DNA from: VGRW01 sp031396695
Lineage (GTDB): Bacteria; Myxococcota_A; UBA9160; SZUA-336
DNA: 64,000 bases
Reading direction: 5' to 3'
Assembly (NCBI GenBank): GCA_031396695.1
Contig: JANNLG010000091.1
Coordinates: forward strand, 5,926-69,925
A model generated the notes under the pieces. It was not told the DNA's origin and did not search any database. It saw nothing but the letters and a program-made list of their open reading frames with translations. Each line of letters starts with the position of its first letter. The first letter of the stretch is position 1. Made by a program: the position numbers and the translations under genes. Shown here piece after piece: positions 32,854 to 42,600 of the stretch.

Positions 32854-33151
32854 ACGGGCGCTCGCGGATGAAGGTCTCCGTCTGGCGGAGCACGTCGCCC
32901 GCCTTCTCGCGCGTGGCCTGCGTCGCGTGAGCGGTGCGCTCGCCCACCGATTCAGTGCCGGTCGCGAGCGTCTCGCGCATGCGCTGCGCCGCCTCGTCGG
33001 CGAGGCCCGCGACGCCCACGCCCAGCTCTTGCAGCGCGTCGAGCAGCTTCGCCGCGCCCGGGCTCAGGGTTTCTTTCGCGACGGTGCGAAATCCCGGGTC
33101 TTTTCCGTTGTCGCTCGGCGCCTTCGCACCCGGCTCCGCCGTTGGACTCAT
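32798..33151 (-). CDS. YqjD/ElaB-like DUF883 membrane-anchored protein
   Basis: A 117-aa protein with a long charged helix and a C-terminal hydrophobic anchor (ERPFTALGIAFLAGYLLSSR), the hallmark of DUF883 proteins. In E. coli these sit at the inner membrane and bind ribosomes in stationary phase; that role here is inference. GGGAGG lies before the ATG at 33151. It faces the two YqjE/YqjK-like genes tail to tail. Confidence 0.8.
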   Translation of the reverse strand: MSPTAEPGAKAPSDNGKDPGFRTVAKETLSPGAAKLLDALQELGVGVAGLADEAAQRMRETLATGTESVGERTAHATQATREKAGDVLRQTETFIRERPFTALGIAFLAGYLLSSRR

Positions 33152-33207
33152 CTTCGACCTCCCGCGTTGTCGCGTCTCGCCAAGACTACCGCGCTCGCGT
33201 CGCCGCG

Positions 33208-34650
33208 CTAGACACCCAGGAGTGTCGGAGGGCGCTTCGTCACCCAGCCGCTGCGCCGGTCGTACGCGTGGGCGAGCTCGAGGCAGTCCCTTTCCGCGCG
33301 ATTGCGTCCGACGATCTGCAGCCCCATCGGCAGACCGTTCGCGCCGAAGCCCGCCGGCGCGGTGACGACGGGACAGCCCGACATCGTCACGGGCAGCACG
33401 ACCTTCATCCACTCGTGGTAGGTCTCCATGCGGCGACCGGCGATCTCGCGCGGCCAGTCGAGCGAAACGTCGAACGGAAATAGCTGCGCCGTGGGCAGAA
33501 TCCAGTAGTCGAAGCGCTCGAAGAAGGCGCGCACGGCCTCGTACCAGCGCGAGCGCACGAGCGAGGCGGCCGTCACCTCGTAGGCGCTGAGTTTCGCGCC
33601 GCTTTCGACCTCGAAGATCGCTTCGGGCTTCATGTGCGCGCGCAGCGACGCGCTCTTGTACACGTCGAGCAGGCCGCTGCCGGCCTGCCAGGCGCGCAGC
33701 ACGAGCCACGCCCGCCAGACCTCGTCGATCGGGAAATCGGGATTCGCCTCTGCGACGCTGCAGCCGAGCTCCTCGAACACGGCGAGCGCGGCGCGACAGG
33801 TTTCGAGCACGCCGGCCTCGAAGGGCAGGTAGCCGTCCATGTCGCCCGAGAAGGCGATGCGCGCTCCAGAGAAGTCGCGCGAGAGATCGAGCGGCCGCTC
33901 GAGCGCGGGTCCGCCTTCGAGCGTGAGCGGCGCGCGCGCGTCGTAGCCGGCTTGTACGCCGTAGAGCAGCGCCAGGTCCGGGACGCTGCGCGCCATCGGC
34001 CCCAGCACGCCCATCGACGGCAGCCACAGGTCGCGCGCGTTCGTCGGCACGCGGCCGATGCTCGGCCGCAGCGAGAACACGTTGTTCCAGCCTGCGGGAT
34101 TGCGCAGGCTGCCGCCGAAATCGCCGCCGTCAGCGACGGGCAGCATGCGCAGCGCCAGCGCCACGGCCGCACCTCCGCTGCTGCCACCGGCGCTGCGCGA
34201 CGGGTCGTAGGCGTTGCGCGTGGCGCCGTGCACTTTGTTGAAGGTGTGCGAGCCGAGACCGAACTCGGGCGCGTTGGTGCGGCCGATCAAGATCGCTCCG
34301 GCGCGGCGAACGCGCTCGACCATCAGGCCGTCGGCGGGCGCGACGAAACTTCGGAGCGGCGCGAAGCCGCCCATCGACGTCGGCATGCCGCGGACCGGCT
34401 CGAGATCCTTGATCGCCTGCGGGAAGCCATGCAGCGGCCCGCGGCGCTCGCCGCGCGAGAGCTCGTCGTCGCAGGCCCGCGCCTCGGCGAGCAGCGCGTC
34501 GCGGTCGCGCAGCGCGATGATCGCGTTCACCTGCGGGTTCAGGCGCTCGATCTGGTCGAGCGTCGCGCGCATGACCTCGACACACGACACCTGCCGGTCG
34601 CGGATCGAAGCCGCGAGCTCGACGGCGTCCAGCGTGACGATCGGGTGCAT
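33208..34650 (-). CDS. Amidase signature family hydrolase
   Basis: A 480-aa amidase with the complete Ser-cisSer-Lys triad: K81 (FPQAIKDLEP), cis-Ser in AGGSSGG (about S157/S158) and nucleophile S181 (GGDFGGSLRNPA). Full length for the family. It resembles GatA-type and fatty-amide/aryl-amide hydrolases, but no GatB/C genes are nearby, so tRNA amidation is unlikely. The substrate is unknown. It is monocistronic on the minus strand, with small divergent neighbours. Confidence 0.9.
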   Translation of the reverse strand: MHPIVTLDAVELAASIRDRQVSCVEVMRATLDQIERLNPQVNAIIALRDRDALLAEARACDDELSRGERRGPLHGFPQAIKDLEPVRGMPTSMGGFAPLRSFVAPADGLMVERVRRAGAILIGRTNAPEFGLGSHTFNKVHGATRNAYDPSRSAGGSSGGAAVALALRMLPVADGGDFGGSLRNPAGWNNVFSLRPSIGRVPTNARDLWLPSMGVLGPMARSVPDLALLYGVQAGYDARAPLTLEGGPALERPLDLSRDFSGARIAFSGDMDGYLPFEAGVLETCRAALAVFEELGCSVAEANPDFPIDEVWRAWLVLRAWQAGSGLLDVYKSASLRAHMKPEAIFEVESGAKLSAYEVTAASLVRSRWYEAVRAFFERFDYWILPTAQLFPFDVSLDWPREIAGRRMETYHEWMKVVLPVTMSGCPVVTAPAGFGANGLPMGLQIVGRNRAERDCLELAHAYDRRSGWVTKRPPTLLGV

Positions 34651-34778
34651 GCTTCGCTCCGCGCGTTCCGAGCCTGGCTGCCGCGCATGCTAGCGCGTTT
34701 CGCGCAGCGCAACGGTTTCTCGCCGGACTTTGCGCGCTCCGATAGACTGCCGCCGGGCGCGCGCGCCCTGGAGGTCGA

Positions 34779-35207
34779 ATGCGCAGATTCCGAAAGCTCG
34801 TCGTGATTGGACTCGCCGTGTTGATGGCGCTCGGCGTCGGAATTTTCGGCGTGTCCGAGCTCGGTGGCGAGATCGTGACGCTCGAAACCCACACGCCGGA
34901 CGGCGACTCGAGCACGCGCATCTGGGTCGTCGACGACGCGGGTCGCGCCTGGCTGCGCGCGGGCACACCGGACAACGGCTGGCTGAAGCGCATCGACGCC
35001 AATCCCGACGTCAGCGTCGAGCGCAACGGCGAGCCGACACGCTACAAGGCCGTGCCGGTGCGCGACGATCCGGCCCTGCGCGACCGCATCCACCAACTGA
35101 TGCGCGACAAGTACACCTGGGCCGATCGGATCGTGAGCCTGATGCGCGACGGCTCGTCCTCGGTGCCGATCCGGCTCGATCCGATCGAGCCCGGCGGCGC
35201 GTCGTAG
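34779..35207 (+). CDS. Membrane-anchored split-barrel (PNPOx/DDN-like) protein
   Basis: A 142-aa protein with an N-terminal signal anchor (residues ~7-25) followed by a small beta-rich domain. TRIWVVDDAGRAWLRAG, GWLKRIDANPDVSVERNG and YKAVPV are reminiscent of the flavin- or F420-binding split barrel of DDN-like and DUF2255-type proteins. Membrane anchoring is unusual for that fold. TGGAGG lies upstream of the ATG. Assignment is by pattern only. Confidence 0.6.
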   Translation: MRRFRKLVVIGLAVLMALGVGIFGVSELGGEIVTLETHTPDGDSSTRIWVVDDAGRAWLRAGTPDNGWLKRIDANPDVSVERNGEPTRYKAVPVRDDPALRDRIHQLMRDKYTWADRIVSLMRDGSSSVPIRLDPIEPGGAS

Positions 35208-35217
35208 CGCGCGCGGC

Positions 35218-36537
35218 CTAGGCGGCGAGCTCGAGCGCGCGCAGCGCCAGGCCGCTGGCGACCGAAACCAGCTCGTCGCCCGCGCGCACGCGATCGACGC
35301 CGAAGCGCGACGCGAACAGCGCGCGCACGGCCGGCACCAGCGACGAACCGCCGGTCAGGAACACGCGGTCGACGTCGCCGGCCGCCACGCTCGAGGCCGC
35401 CAGCAGATCGTCGACGCAGGTCTCGATCGCCTGCAGCTCGGGCGCGATCCAATTCTCGAAATCCGCGCGCGCGATCCTGGTCTCGATCTTGACCGGCTCG
35501 TGCGCGAAGCGCAGCACGGTCGCGTCGTCGCGCGTGAGCGAGAGCTTGGCGCGCTCCACCGCGCGGTGTAGCGGGAAGCCGAGATCCGAGCGCACCACGT
35601 GAATCAGCGCCTCGAGCCGCGCGGGCTCGAGCGCGTCGCGCTGCAAGTCGTAGAGCAGTGCGAGCGTGCGCGGCGTGCGCAGGAAGCTCAAGTGGTGCCA
35701 GCGCTCGAGATGGCCGTAGATCCAGCGCGGCACGGGCAGGACCGTGCCGAAGATGGAACGGAACTCGCTGCCCAGGCCGAGCGCGGGCGCGACCGACGCG
35801 CGCACGATCCGGCCGTCGAACACGTCACCGGCCACCGGCACGCCGGAGTTGCCAAGCACGCCGCGCGCGCCGCCCTCCGAACGCTCGCGGCGCGCGCCGG
35901 GCCCGACGCGCAGCAGCGAGAAGTCGCTGGTGCCGCCACCGAAATCTCCGATCAGGATCAGCTCGTCGTGATCGAGCGTGCGCTCGTAGTGGTAGGCGGC
36001 GGCGATCGGCTCGTACTCGAACACCACATCTTCGACGCCGGCGGTCGCGAACGCGGCCCGCAGACGCGCGAGTGCGAGCGTCTCGTCGTCGGGCGAGCGC
36101 GCGGACACGAAGCGCACGGGGCGGCCGACCACGACGGGGCCCGTCACCGGACCGAGCTCCTTCTCGGCCTCGCTCAGCATGGCGCGTAAGAGCACCGCGA
36201 TCAGCGCCTCGAGCCGGTACTCGCGCTCGAAGATGCGCGTGGCCGAGAAGTCGCGCGCGGCGAGAAACGACTTCAACGACTGGACCAACCGCCCGGGCTC
36301 GTCGACCGCGAGATAGCGCGCGATCGCGCGCGGTCCGGCCAGCTCGCGCATCCCGCCCGACGTCGAGTCGCGACCGTCGGGCGTGCGCTCGACGTACACC
36401 ACCGATCGGAACGTCGACGTCAGCTTCCCGCCGCCGCGCGCGAACTGCGCCAGGCGCGGCGCGCCCTCACCTTCGGCCAACGCCAGCGCAGAGTTGGTGG
36501 TGCCGAAATCGATCCCGAAGGCGCGCGCCATGGCCAC
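35218..36537 (-). CDS. Hsp70-like ATPase (YegD type)
   Basis: A 439-aa actin-fold ATPase with the three Hsp70 nucleotide motifs: GIDFGTTNSALAL at the N-terminus, ILIGDFGGGTSDFSLLRV in the middle and VFLTGGSSLVPAVRALF late. It stops about where DnaK's nucleotide-binding domain ends and lacks the substrate-binding domain, as in YegD. The role is not defined; such proteins may be stress-related chaperone-like ATPases. No DnaJ or GrpE gene is nearby. Confidence 0.88.
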   Translation of the reverse strand: MAMARAFGIDFGTTNSALALAEGEGAPRLAQFARGGGKLTSTFRSVVYVERTPDGRDSTSGGMRELAGPRAIARYLAVDEPGRLVQSLKSFLAARDFSATRIFEREYRLEALIAVLLRAMLSEAEKELGPVTGPVVVGRPVRFVSARSPDDETLALARLRAAFATAGVEDVVFEYEPIAAAYHYERTLDHDELILIGDFGGGTSDFSLLRVGPGARRERSEGGARGVLGNSGVPVAGDVFDGRIVRASVAPALGLGSEFRSIFGTVLPVPRWIYGHLERWHHLSFLRTPRTLALLYDLQRDALEPARLEALIHVVRSDLGFPLHRAVERAKLSLTRDDATVLRFAHEPVKIETRIARADFENWIAPELQAIETCVDDLLAASSVAAGDVDRVFLTGGSSLVPAVRALFASRFGVDRVRAGDELVSVASGLALRALELAA

Positions 36538-36601
36538 CCCGCCGCAGAGAGCGGCGCAGGATGCGCTCGGGCGCTCGTTCCGGCAAGCGCCGGGTCAGAC
36601 G

Positions 36602-37552
36602 CTAGGCGTTCTGATCCAGATACTCGGACAGACCGTAGCCGACTCGCTCGCCGTCGAGCGTGTACTCGGTCATGCCCTCGCCGATGTGCGTGTTCTGACC
36701 GGCGCGCCGGTTGCGCAGCGGGATGAAGCCGCGTACGCGCCCCTCGACGCGGTGCTTGGCGCCGTCCGCGAGCGTCACGTTGGCGCGCAGCACCGAGTGG
36801 TAGTTCGTGCCGCCCTCGTAGTCGGTCTCTAGATCGACGCTGGTGATCCGGTGCAGCTCCTGCCCCTTGTGGAACACGCCGCCGACACGGTCGCCCACGA
36901 TCGAGATCACCATGCCCAGGTCATCGCCGAAGTTGCCCGTGATCCAACGGTACGACGGCGTCGACTGCCAGTAGCGCGGACCCCAGGAGTGGTCGCGCAG
37001 GCCGTGGCCGCGGATGTCGATGCGCGGCTCGCCTTCGACCGCGATCGTGCCCGACACTTTCATGTGCTGCTCGTAGTGCGCGCGTGCGAAGTCGTTCTTG
37101 TCGTCGGGTTTTCCCACGTGGCCGTAGATCGGACCGACGCCCTCGTGCACCAGGTCGATCACCAGCCGCTTGTGCGGGTTCTCCTTGAAGGCCTTGCCGG
37201 GGTCCGCCATGCCGCGCGGATCGGCGAGATACACGACCGAGCCCTCGTAGCGCGTGCGCAGCTTCTCGCCGGGCACGAGCACCGTCACTTCGAGTCCGCC
37301 CGCGTTCCAGCCGTCGTTCGACGTGATCGCCGGCCGCTTGTAGTTGAACAGCGCCGAGCCATCCGCGTTGTAGACGATCACGGTCATCTCCGCCTGACCT
37401 TCGTTGGCGCGGTTGCCGATGCGCAAGAAGCCGCCGCGGTTCTGGGCCCGGTCGAAGAAGTTGAAGTACACCGACTCGTTGAAGTTCGGCTCGGGTCCGA
37501 GCGGGTGGGTGTAGTCGTCTTCGGGCTTCACGTTGCCGACGATCTTGACCAA
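36602..37552 (-). CDS. DUF7064-like beta-sandwich protein
   Basis: A 316-aa soluble protein, beta-rich, with segments NESVYFNFFDRAQNRGGFLR, GHGLRDHSWGPRYW and YRWITGNFGDD. These recur in bacterial proteins annotated as DUF7064/DUF7065 or hydroxyneurosporene-synthase (CrtC)-like, often found with acyl-CoA or steroid genes. The pattern with central His/Asp/Trp (RDHSWGPR) could be catalytic or lipid-binding. No signal peptide. Function unknown. Confidence 0.65.
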   Translation of the reverse strand: MVKIVGNVKPEDDYTHPLGPEPNFNESVYFNFFDRAQNRGGFLRIGNRANEGQAEMTVIVYNADGSALFNYKRPAITSNDGWNAGGLEVTVLVPGEKLRTRYEGSVVYLADPRGMADPGKAFKENPHKRLVIDLVHEGVGPIYGHVGKPDDKNDFARAHYEQHMKVSGTIAVEGEPRIDIRGHGLRDHSWGPRYWQSTPSYRWITGNFGDDLGMVISIVGDRVGGVFHKGQELHRITSVDLETDYEGGTNYHSVLRANVTLADGAKHRVEGRVRGFIPLRNRRAGQNTHIGEGMTEYTLDGERVGYGLSEYLDQNA

Positions 37553-37641
37553 GGGCGGTGCCTCCTCGCCGCATCCTACCCTAACGGGGCAATCCTAAAG
37601 GGACACTCGCGACGCTCCGATGCGACGCCGAGGAAGCATCG

Positions 37642-39459
37642 GTGCCCGAATCGGGAGCCACACGCGCACGCCGCTATCCGCGCTTCGGGCGCATCGACGG
37701 GTCACACCCGTGGAAGCGCCGTGTGCCCGGCGCGTTCGTCGACTACGCGGCCCGGCGCCGCCACAACGGCTCGGTCGCCTACTTCAACTTCGAGCTCGCG
37801 AAGGAGCTCGGCCTGGTGCCGCGCCAGCACGCCGTGCGCCTGAACCAGACACTCGAGCGCGCGATCCTGCGCACATTCGGCCTGCGCATCATCAACGAGT
37901 GGGACTATCTGCACCGCGTGCGCGTGCCCGCGCGCGAGCGCCTGCCCGGCACCTACATGGCCACGCGCTACCTGCAGCTCCAGCATCCGGGACGCAGCGG
38001 AAAGACCTCCGGCGACGGGCGCAGCATTTGGAACGGCACGATCACGCACGACGGTGTCACCTGGGACATCTCGAGTTGCGGCACCGGCGTCACGCGGCTG
38101 TGTCCGGCCACCGCGCTCGAGGGGCGCTACTTCCGGTCCGGCTCGCGCACCGCATCGTACGGTTGCGGCACCGCGGCGCTCGGCGAGGGCATCGCGGCGG
38201 CGCTGCTCTCCGAGACCTTCCACCGCAACGGTATCGCGACCGAACGCGTGCTGGCGGTGATCGCGCTGCCGAACGGCCAGGCGATCAACGTGCGCGCGGG
38301 CCGCAACCTGCTGCGGCCCTCGCACCTGTTCGCGCCGCTCCGCCAGGGCGACGTCGCGCGCCTGCGCGCCGCCGTCGACCTGTTCTGCGAGCGGCAGATC
38401 GCGAACGGCGAGTGGCCGAAGCTCGCCCGCGGCGCCGCGCGCTACCGATTCATGGCCGAAGAGACCGCGCGCGTGTTCGCGCGCGCCGCCGCCACCTTCG
38501 AGAGCGAGTACATCTTCTGTTGGCTCGACTGGGACGGCGACAACGTGCTCGCGAGCGGCGGGATCGTGGACTACGGCTCGGTGCGCCAGTTCGGCCTCTA
38601 CCACCGCGAGTACCGCTTCGACGACGACGACCGCTGGTCGACGACGATCCCCGAGCAGCGCGTGAAGGCGCGCTTCATCGCGCAGTGCTTCGCGCAGATC
38701 CGCGACTGCGTCACGACCGGCCGCAAGCGCCCGCTCGCGGCGTTCCGGCGCGATCCGGTGCTGCGCGTGTTCGACGCGGAGTTCGAGAGGACGAAGCTTC
38801 GCCTGTTCCTGCGCAAGCTGGGCTTCCGCGCCGAGACCAGCGCCTGGCTCGCGCGCGCACACGCGCCCGCGCTCGCCCGCTTGCGCCGCGCCTACGATCA
38901 CTTCGAGTCCGCGCGCGCGACGCGTGGGCCACGCAAGGCTGCCGACGGACTGACCTGGAACGCGATCTTCAGCACGCGCGATCTGCTGCGCGAGCTGACC
39001 GCGCACTTCGCGCGCGAGCGCGCACCGCTCGCAGCGCGCGCGCTCGTCGCGCTCGCGAGCTCGAGCTACGCATCGGCCGCCGACCGCGCATGCACGCCCA
39101 CGCGGGCGCGCCGCGCGCGCGAGCTGCAGCGCGAATACCTCGCGCTCCTGAAGGCCGCCGCGCGCCGCGAGCGCCGCCCGCTCGCCGAGCTGCTGAACGA
39201 AGTCGCCGAGCGAAGCGCCGTGATCAACCGCCGCGAGCGCATCACGGGCGACGGCGTCGAGTACGCGACCGACCGCCTGCTGCGACACCGACGCCGACTC
39301 GGGCGCGAGGGCGTGATGCGCGTGATCGCGGAGTTCGTGAACCACCAGGACTTGAATCCCGTGTCCGCGAACGGCGCGGGCTCGAAACCGACGGGCGATG
39401 TCCGCCGCGTGCTCGACAGCTTGATCCGGGTCGTCACCGACCTGCGTCACGGTTTGTAG
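37642..39459 (+). CDS. Divergent SelO-like (YdiU/UPF0061) pseudokinase
   Basis: A 605-aa protein with SelO landmarks in order: AYFNFELAKELGL (like VxxNPELAxxLG), SGDGRSIWNGT (GDGRA), ISSCGTGVTRL then SYGCGTAALGEGIAAALL, GIATERVLAVI, and DWDGDNVLASGGIVDYGSV, which fits the metal-binding ND...DYGP region. SelO transfers AMP from ATP to protein hydroxyls and acts in redox stress. This sequence is longer and distant, and DYGP reads DYGS, so activity is uncertain. A Ser/Arg-rich helical C-terminal extension (~150 aa) follows. Confidence 0.65.
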   Translation: MPESGATRARRYPRFGRIDGSHPWKRRVPGAFVDYAARRRHNGSVAYFNFELAKELGLVPRQHAVRLNQTLERAILRTFGLRIINEWDYLHRVRVPARERLPGTYMATRYLQLQHPGRSGKTSGDGRSIWNGTITHDGVTWDISSCGTGVTRLCPATALEGRYFRSGSRTASYGCGTAALGEGIAAALLSETFHRNGIATERVLAVIALPNGQAINVRAGRNLLRPSHLFAPLRQGDVARLRAAVDLFCERQIANGEWPKLARGAARYRFMAEETARVFARAAATFESEYIFCWLDWDGDNVLASGGIVDYGSVRQFGLYHREYRFDDDDRWSTTIPEQRVKARFIAQCFAQIRDCVTTGRKRPLAAFRRDPVLRVFDAEFERTKLRLFLRKLGFRAETSAWLARAHAPALARLRRAYDHFESARATRGPRKAADGLTWNAIFSTRDLLRELTAHFARERAPLAARALVALASSSYASAADRACTPTRARRARELQREYLALLKAAARRERRPLAELLNEVAERSAVINRRERITGDGVEYATDRLLRHRRRLGREGVMRVIAEFVNHQDLNPVSANGAGSKPTGDVRRVLDSLIRVVTDLRHGL

Positions 39460-39504
39460 CCAGCGCAGGAATCCCGCGGCAGCGCGCCCCCTTAGGCGAT
39501 CGGG

Positions 39505-39510
39505 TATGAT
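39505..39510 (+). promoter_or_regulatory. Possible -10 box (TATGAT) of the exporter operon
   Basis: TATGAT is close to consensus and lies 33 nt upstream of the TTG start of the ABC ATPase gene. No clear -35 element was found at the usual distance, so support is weak. Confidence 0.35.
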
Positions 39511-39542
39511 CCGACCCAACGTCGCACGCGGGGAGTCGGACC

Positions 39543-40246
<704 letters not shown>

Positions 40247-40250
<4 letters not shown>

Positions 40251-41413
40251 AGTACCTGCCGTTCATCCTGCGCAACCTGGGCCGGAACAAGCTGCGCTCG
40301 CTGCTCACCGCTTCGGCGATCGCGCTCGCGATCGCGCTGGTCTGCATCCTTCGCACCATGCCCGCGGGCATGGATTCGTTCCTGTCTTCGATCGCGTCGA
40401 ACACGCGCATCTCCACGCACAACGAAGCGGGCATGGTCTACGCGATGCCGTACTCGTACCTGCAGAAGGTGCGCGCCGTGCCGGGCGTGGTCGCGGCGAT
40501 CAGCTGGCAGTGGTTCGGCGGCGCCACGGATCTCGCCAAGGGCGTCGAGTTTCCGAACTTCGCGGTCGACCCGGAGGACTTCGGCCGGGTCTACGAGGAC
40601 TGGAAGATCGCGCCGCAAGCGCTCGAGGATTTTCGCAAGTACCGCGACGCGGCGATCGTGGGTCGCGCGACGCTGCTGAAGAAAGACTGGAAGGTCGGCG
40701 ACGTCGTCACGCTGCAAAGTACGGTGTTTCCGCTCCAGCTCTCGTTCCGGATCGTCGGCGAGGTGCCGAATCCGCAGGCCATGCAGTTCTACTTCCAGCG
40801 CGAGTACCTGACGCAGGCCTTCGCAGCGACCGGCACGCCGATCGACACGACCGGCATGATCTGGTCGCGCATCGACGATCCCGAGCGCGTCGCGCCGGCG
40901 ATGAAGCAGATCGATGAGATGTTCCGCAACGGCGAGGCGGAGACCACTTCCGAAACCGAGAAGAGCTTCTTCGGGAACTTCTTCGGCAGCTTGAAGGGCA
41001 TCGTCACGATCATCATGATCGTCGCCGGCATCGTCACGCTGTGCATCGTGTTCATCGCCGCGAACACGGCCAGCATGTCGGTGCGCGAGCGCGTCGGCGA
41101 GATTGCGATCCTGAAAGCGATCGGCTTCCGGAAGGCGACGATCTTCTCGACGCTGCTCGCCGAGGCAGTGGTGTTGTCGACCGTGGCGGGCATCGCGGGC
41201 GCACTGATCTCGCTCGGCCTCACGTCGCTCCTGCGCTCGAGCGCGGGCTCGGGCGGGCCGCAGATGGGACCGCTGACCGGCTTCATCGTCACCGACGCGA
41301 TCCTGATCCAGGCGATCTTCATTGCCTTCTTCATCGGGATCCTGTCCGGCTGGCTGCCCGCGCTGGGCGCGTCGAAGCGCAGCGTCGCGCAGACGCTACG
41401 CGAGGTCTTCTAG
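40247..41413 (+). CDS. FtsX-type ABC permease
   Basis: A 388-aa MacB/LolC-like permease: one N-terminal helix (residues ~18-37), a large periplasmic domain, and three C-terminal helices with the conserved VGEIAILKAIGFRKATIFSTLL coupling region in shortened form (MSVRERVGEIAILKAIGF). It works with the preceding ATPase. It is one of two permeases of similar size in the operon, so the transporter is probably a heterodimer. Confidence 0.9.
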
Positions 41414-41418
41414 CCGCC

Positions 41419-42597
41419 ATGGCGCTCCCGCTCTCGTACAGCTGGCGCAGCCTGATCGCACGCGGCACGCGCACGGCCTTCACGGTGGCGGTGATCGCGC
41501 TGGTCGTGATCGCGACCACGCTGTTCTGGAGCTTGATCGGCAGCCTGAAACGCACGCTCGTCTCGTCGGGCTCACCCGAGAACCTGGTGGTGATGCGCAA
41601 GGGCGCGACCAACGACGGCTCGAGCCAGCTCTCGCTCGAGTCGCTGCAGGCGATCCGCTTCTTCGAGGGCATCGCGCGTGACGCGCAGGGCAACCCGCTG
41701 ATCTCGCCCGAGCTGGTGGTGCAACCGTTCTTCGCCACCTCGGACGGCGGGCGCGAGAACGTGCTGGTGCGCGGCGTCGAGCCCGTCGCGCTGCTCGTGC
41801 ACGACGAGGTCGAGCTCGTCGAGGGCCGCATGTTCAACGCCTCGAGCGGCGAGGCGGTGGTCGGTCGCGGCGTGTCGAGGCGCTACGCGGGCGCGTCGCT
41901 CGGCTCGCAGATGAAATTCGGCCGCGGCACCTGGACAGTGGTCGGCATCCTGGAGTCGGGCGGCTCCTCGTTCGAGAGCGAGGTCTGGGTCGACGCGCGC
42001 GAGCTCGCCAACGACGCCAAGCGCACCCTGCCCTACTCGGGCTACCGCGTGCGCGTGGCGCCCGGCGCCGACATGGACGCACTGGCGCGGCGGATCGGCG
42101 ACGACCCCCGCTTCGCACTCCAAGCCACGCGCGAGATCGACTACTACGAGAGCCTGTCGTCGGCCGCGAACACGCTCTACATCATCGTGATCGGGCTCGC
42201 GGTGCTGGCGGGCATCGGCGCGGTGTTCGGCGCGACCAACACCATGTACGCGGCGGTGCAGTCGCGCACCTCCGAGATCGGCACGCTGCGGGCGCTCGGC
42301 TTCTCGCGCGGCTCGATCCTGTTCTCGTTCCTGGCCGAGTCCGTGATGACCGCGCTGTTCGCGTTCGCGGTCGGCGCGCTCGGCGGCTGGGCGCTCGGGC
42401 TGTTGATCTCGTGGTGGCTTGGCGGCATCGCGTTCGGCGCGGCGACCTTCACCACCAACGTGATCCAGCTCCGTGTCGCTCCCACCGATTTGCTGATGCC
42501 GCTCGCATTGTCCGTCCTGATCGGCGTCTTCGGCGGTCTCGCGCCCGCGGCCCGCGCCGCGCGCATGCGGCCCGTCGACGCCCTGCGAAAGGCGTAG
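41419..42597 (+). CDS. FtsX-type ABC permease, second subunit
   Basis: A 392-aa permease with the same MacB-like architecture: N-terminal helix (VAVIALVVIATTLFW), a periplasmic domain, and C-terminal helices with RTSEIGTLRALGFSRG. It starts 5 nt after the first permease. Likely function is membrane-energised extrusion of a lipid, peptide or small molecule together with the downstream membrane-fusion protein. Confidence 0.9.
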   Translation: MALPLSYSWRSLIARGTRTAFTVAVIALVVIATTLFWSLIGSLKRTLVSSGSPENLVVMRKGATNDGSSQLSLESLQAIRFFEGIARDAQGNPLISPELVVQPFFATSDGGRENVLVRGVEPVALLVHDEVELVEGRMFNASSGEAVVGRGVSRRYAGASLGSQMKFGRGTWTVVGILESGGSSFESEVWVDARELANDAKRTLPYSGYRVRVAPGADMDALARRIGDDPRFALQATREIDYYESLSSAANTLYIIVIGLAVLAGIGAVFGATNTMYAAVQSRTSEIGTLRALGFSRGSILFSFLAESVMTALFAFAVGALGGWALGLLISWWLGGIAFGAATFTTNVIQLRVAPTDLLMPLALSVLIGVFGGLAPAARAARMRPVDALRKA

Positions 42598-42600
42598 AGC

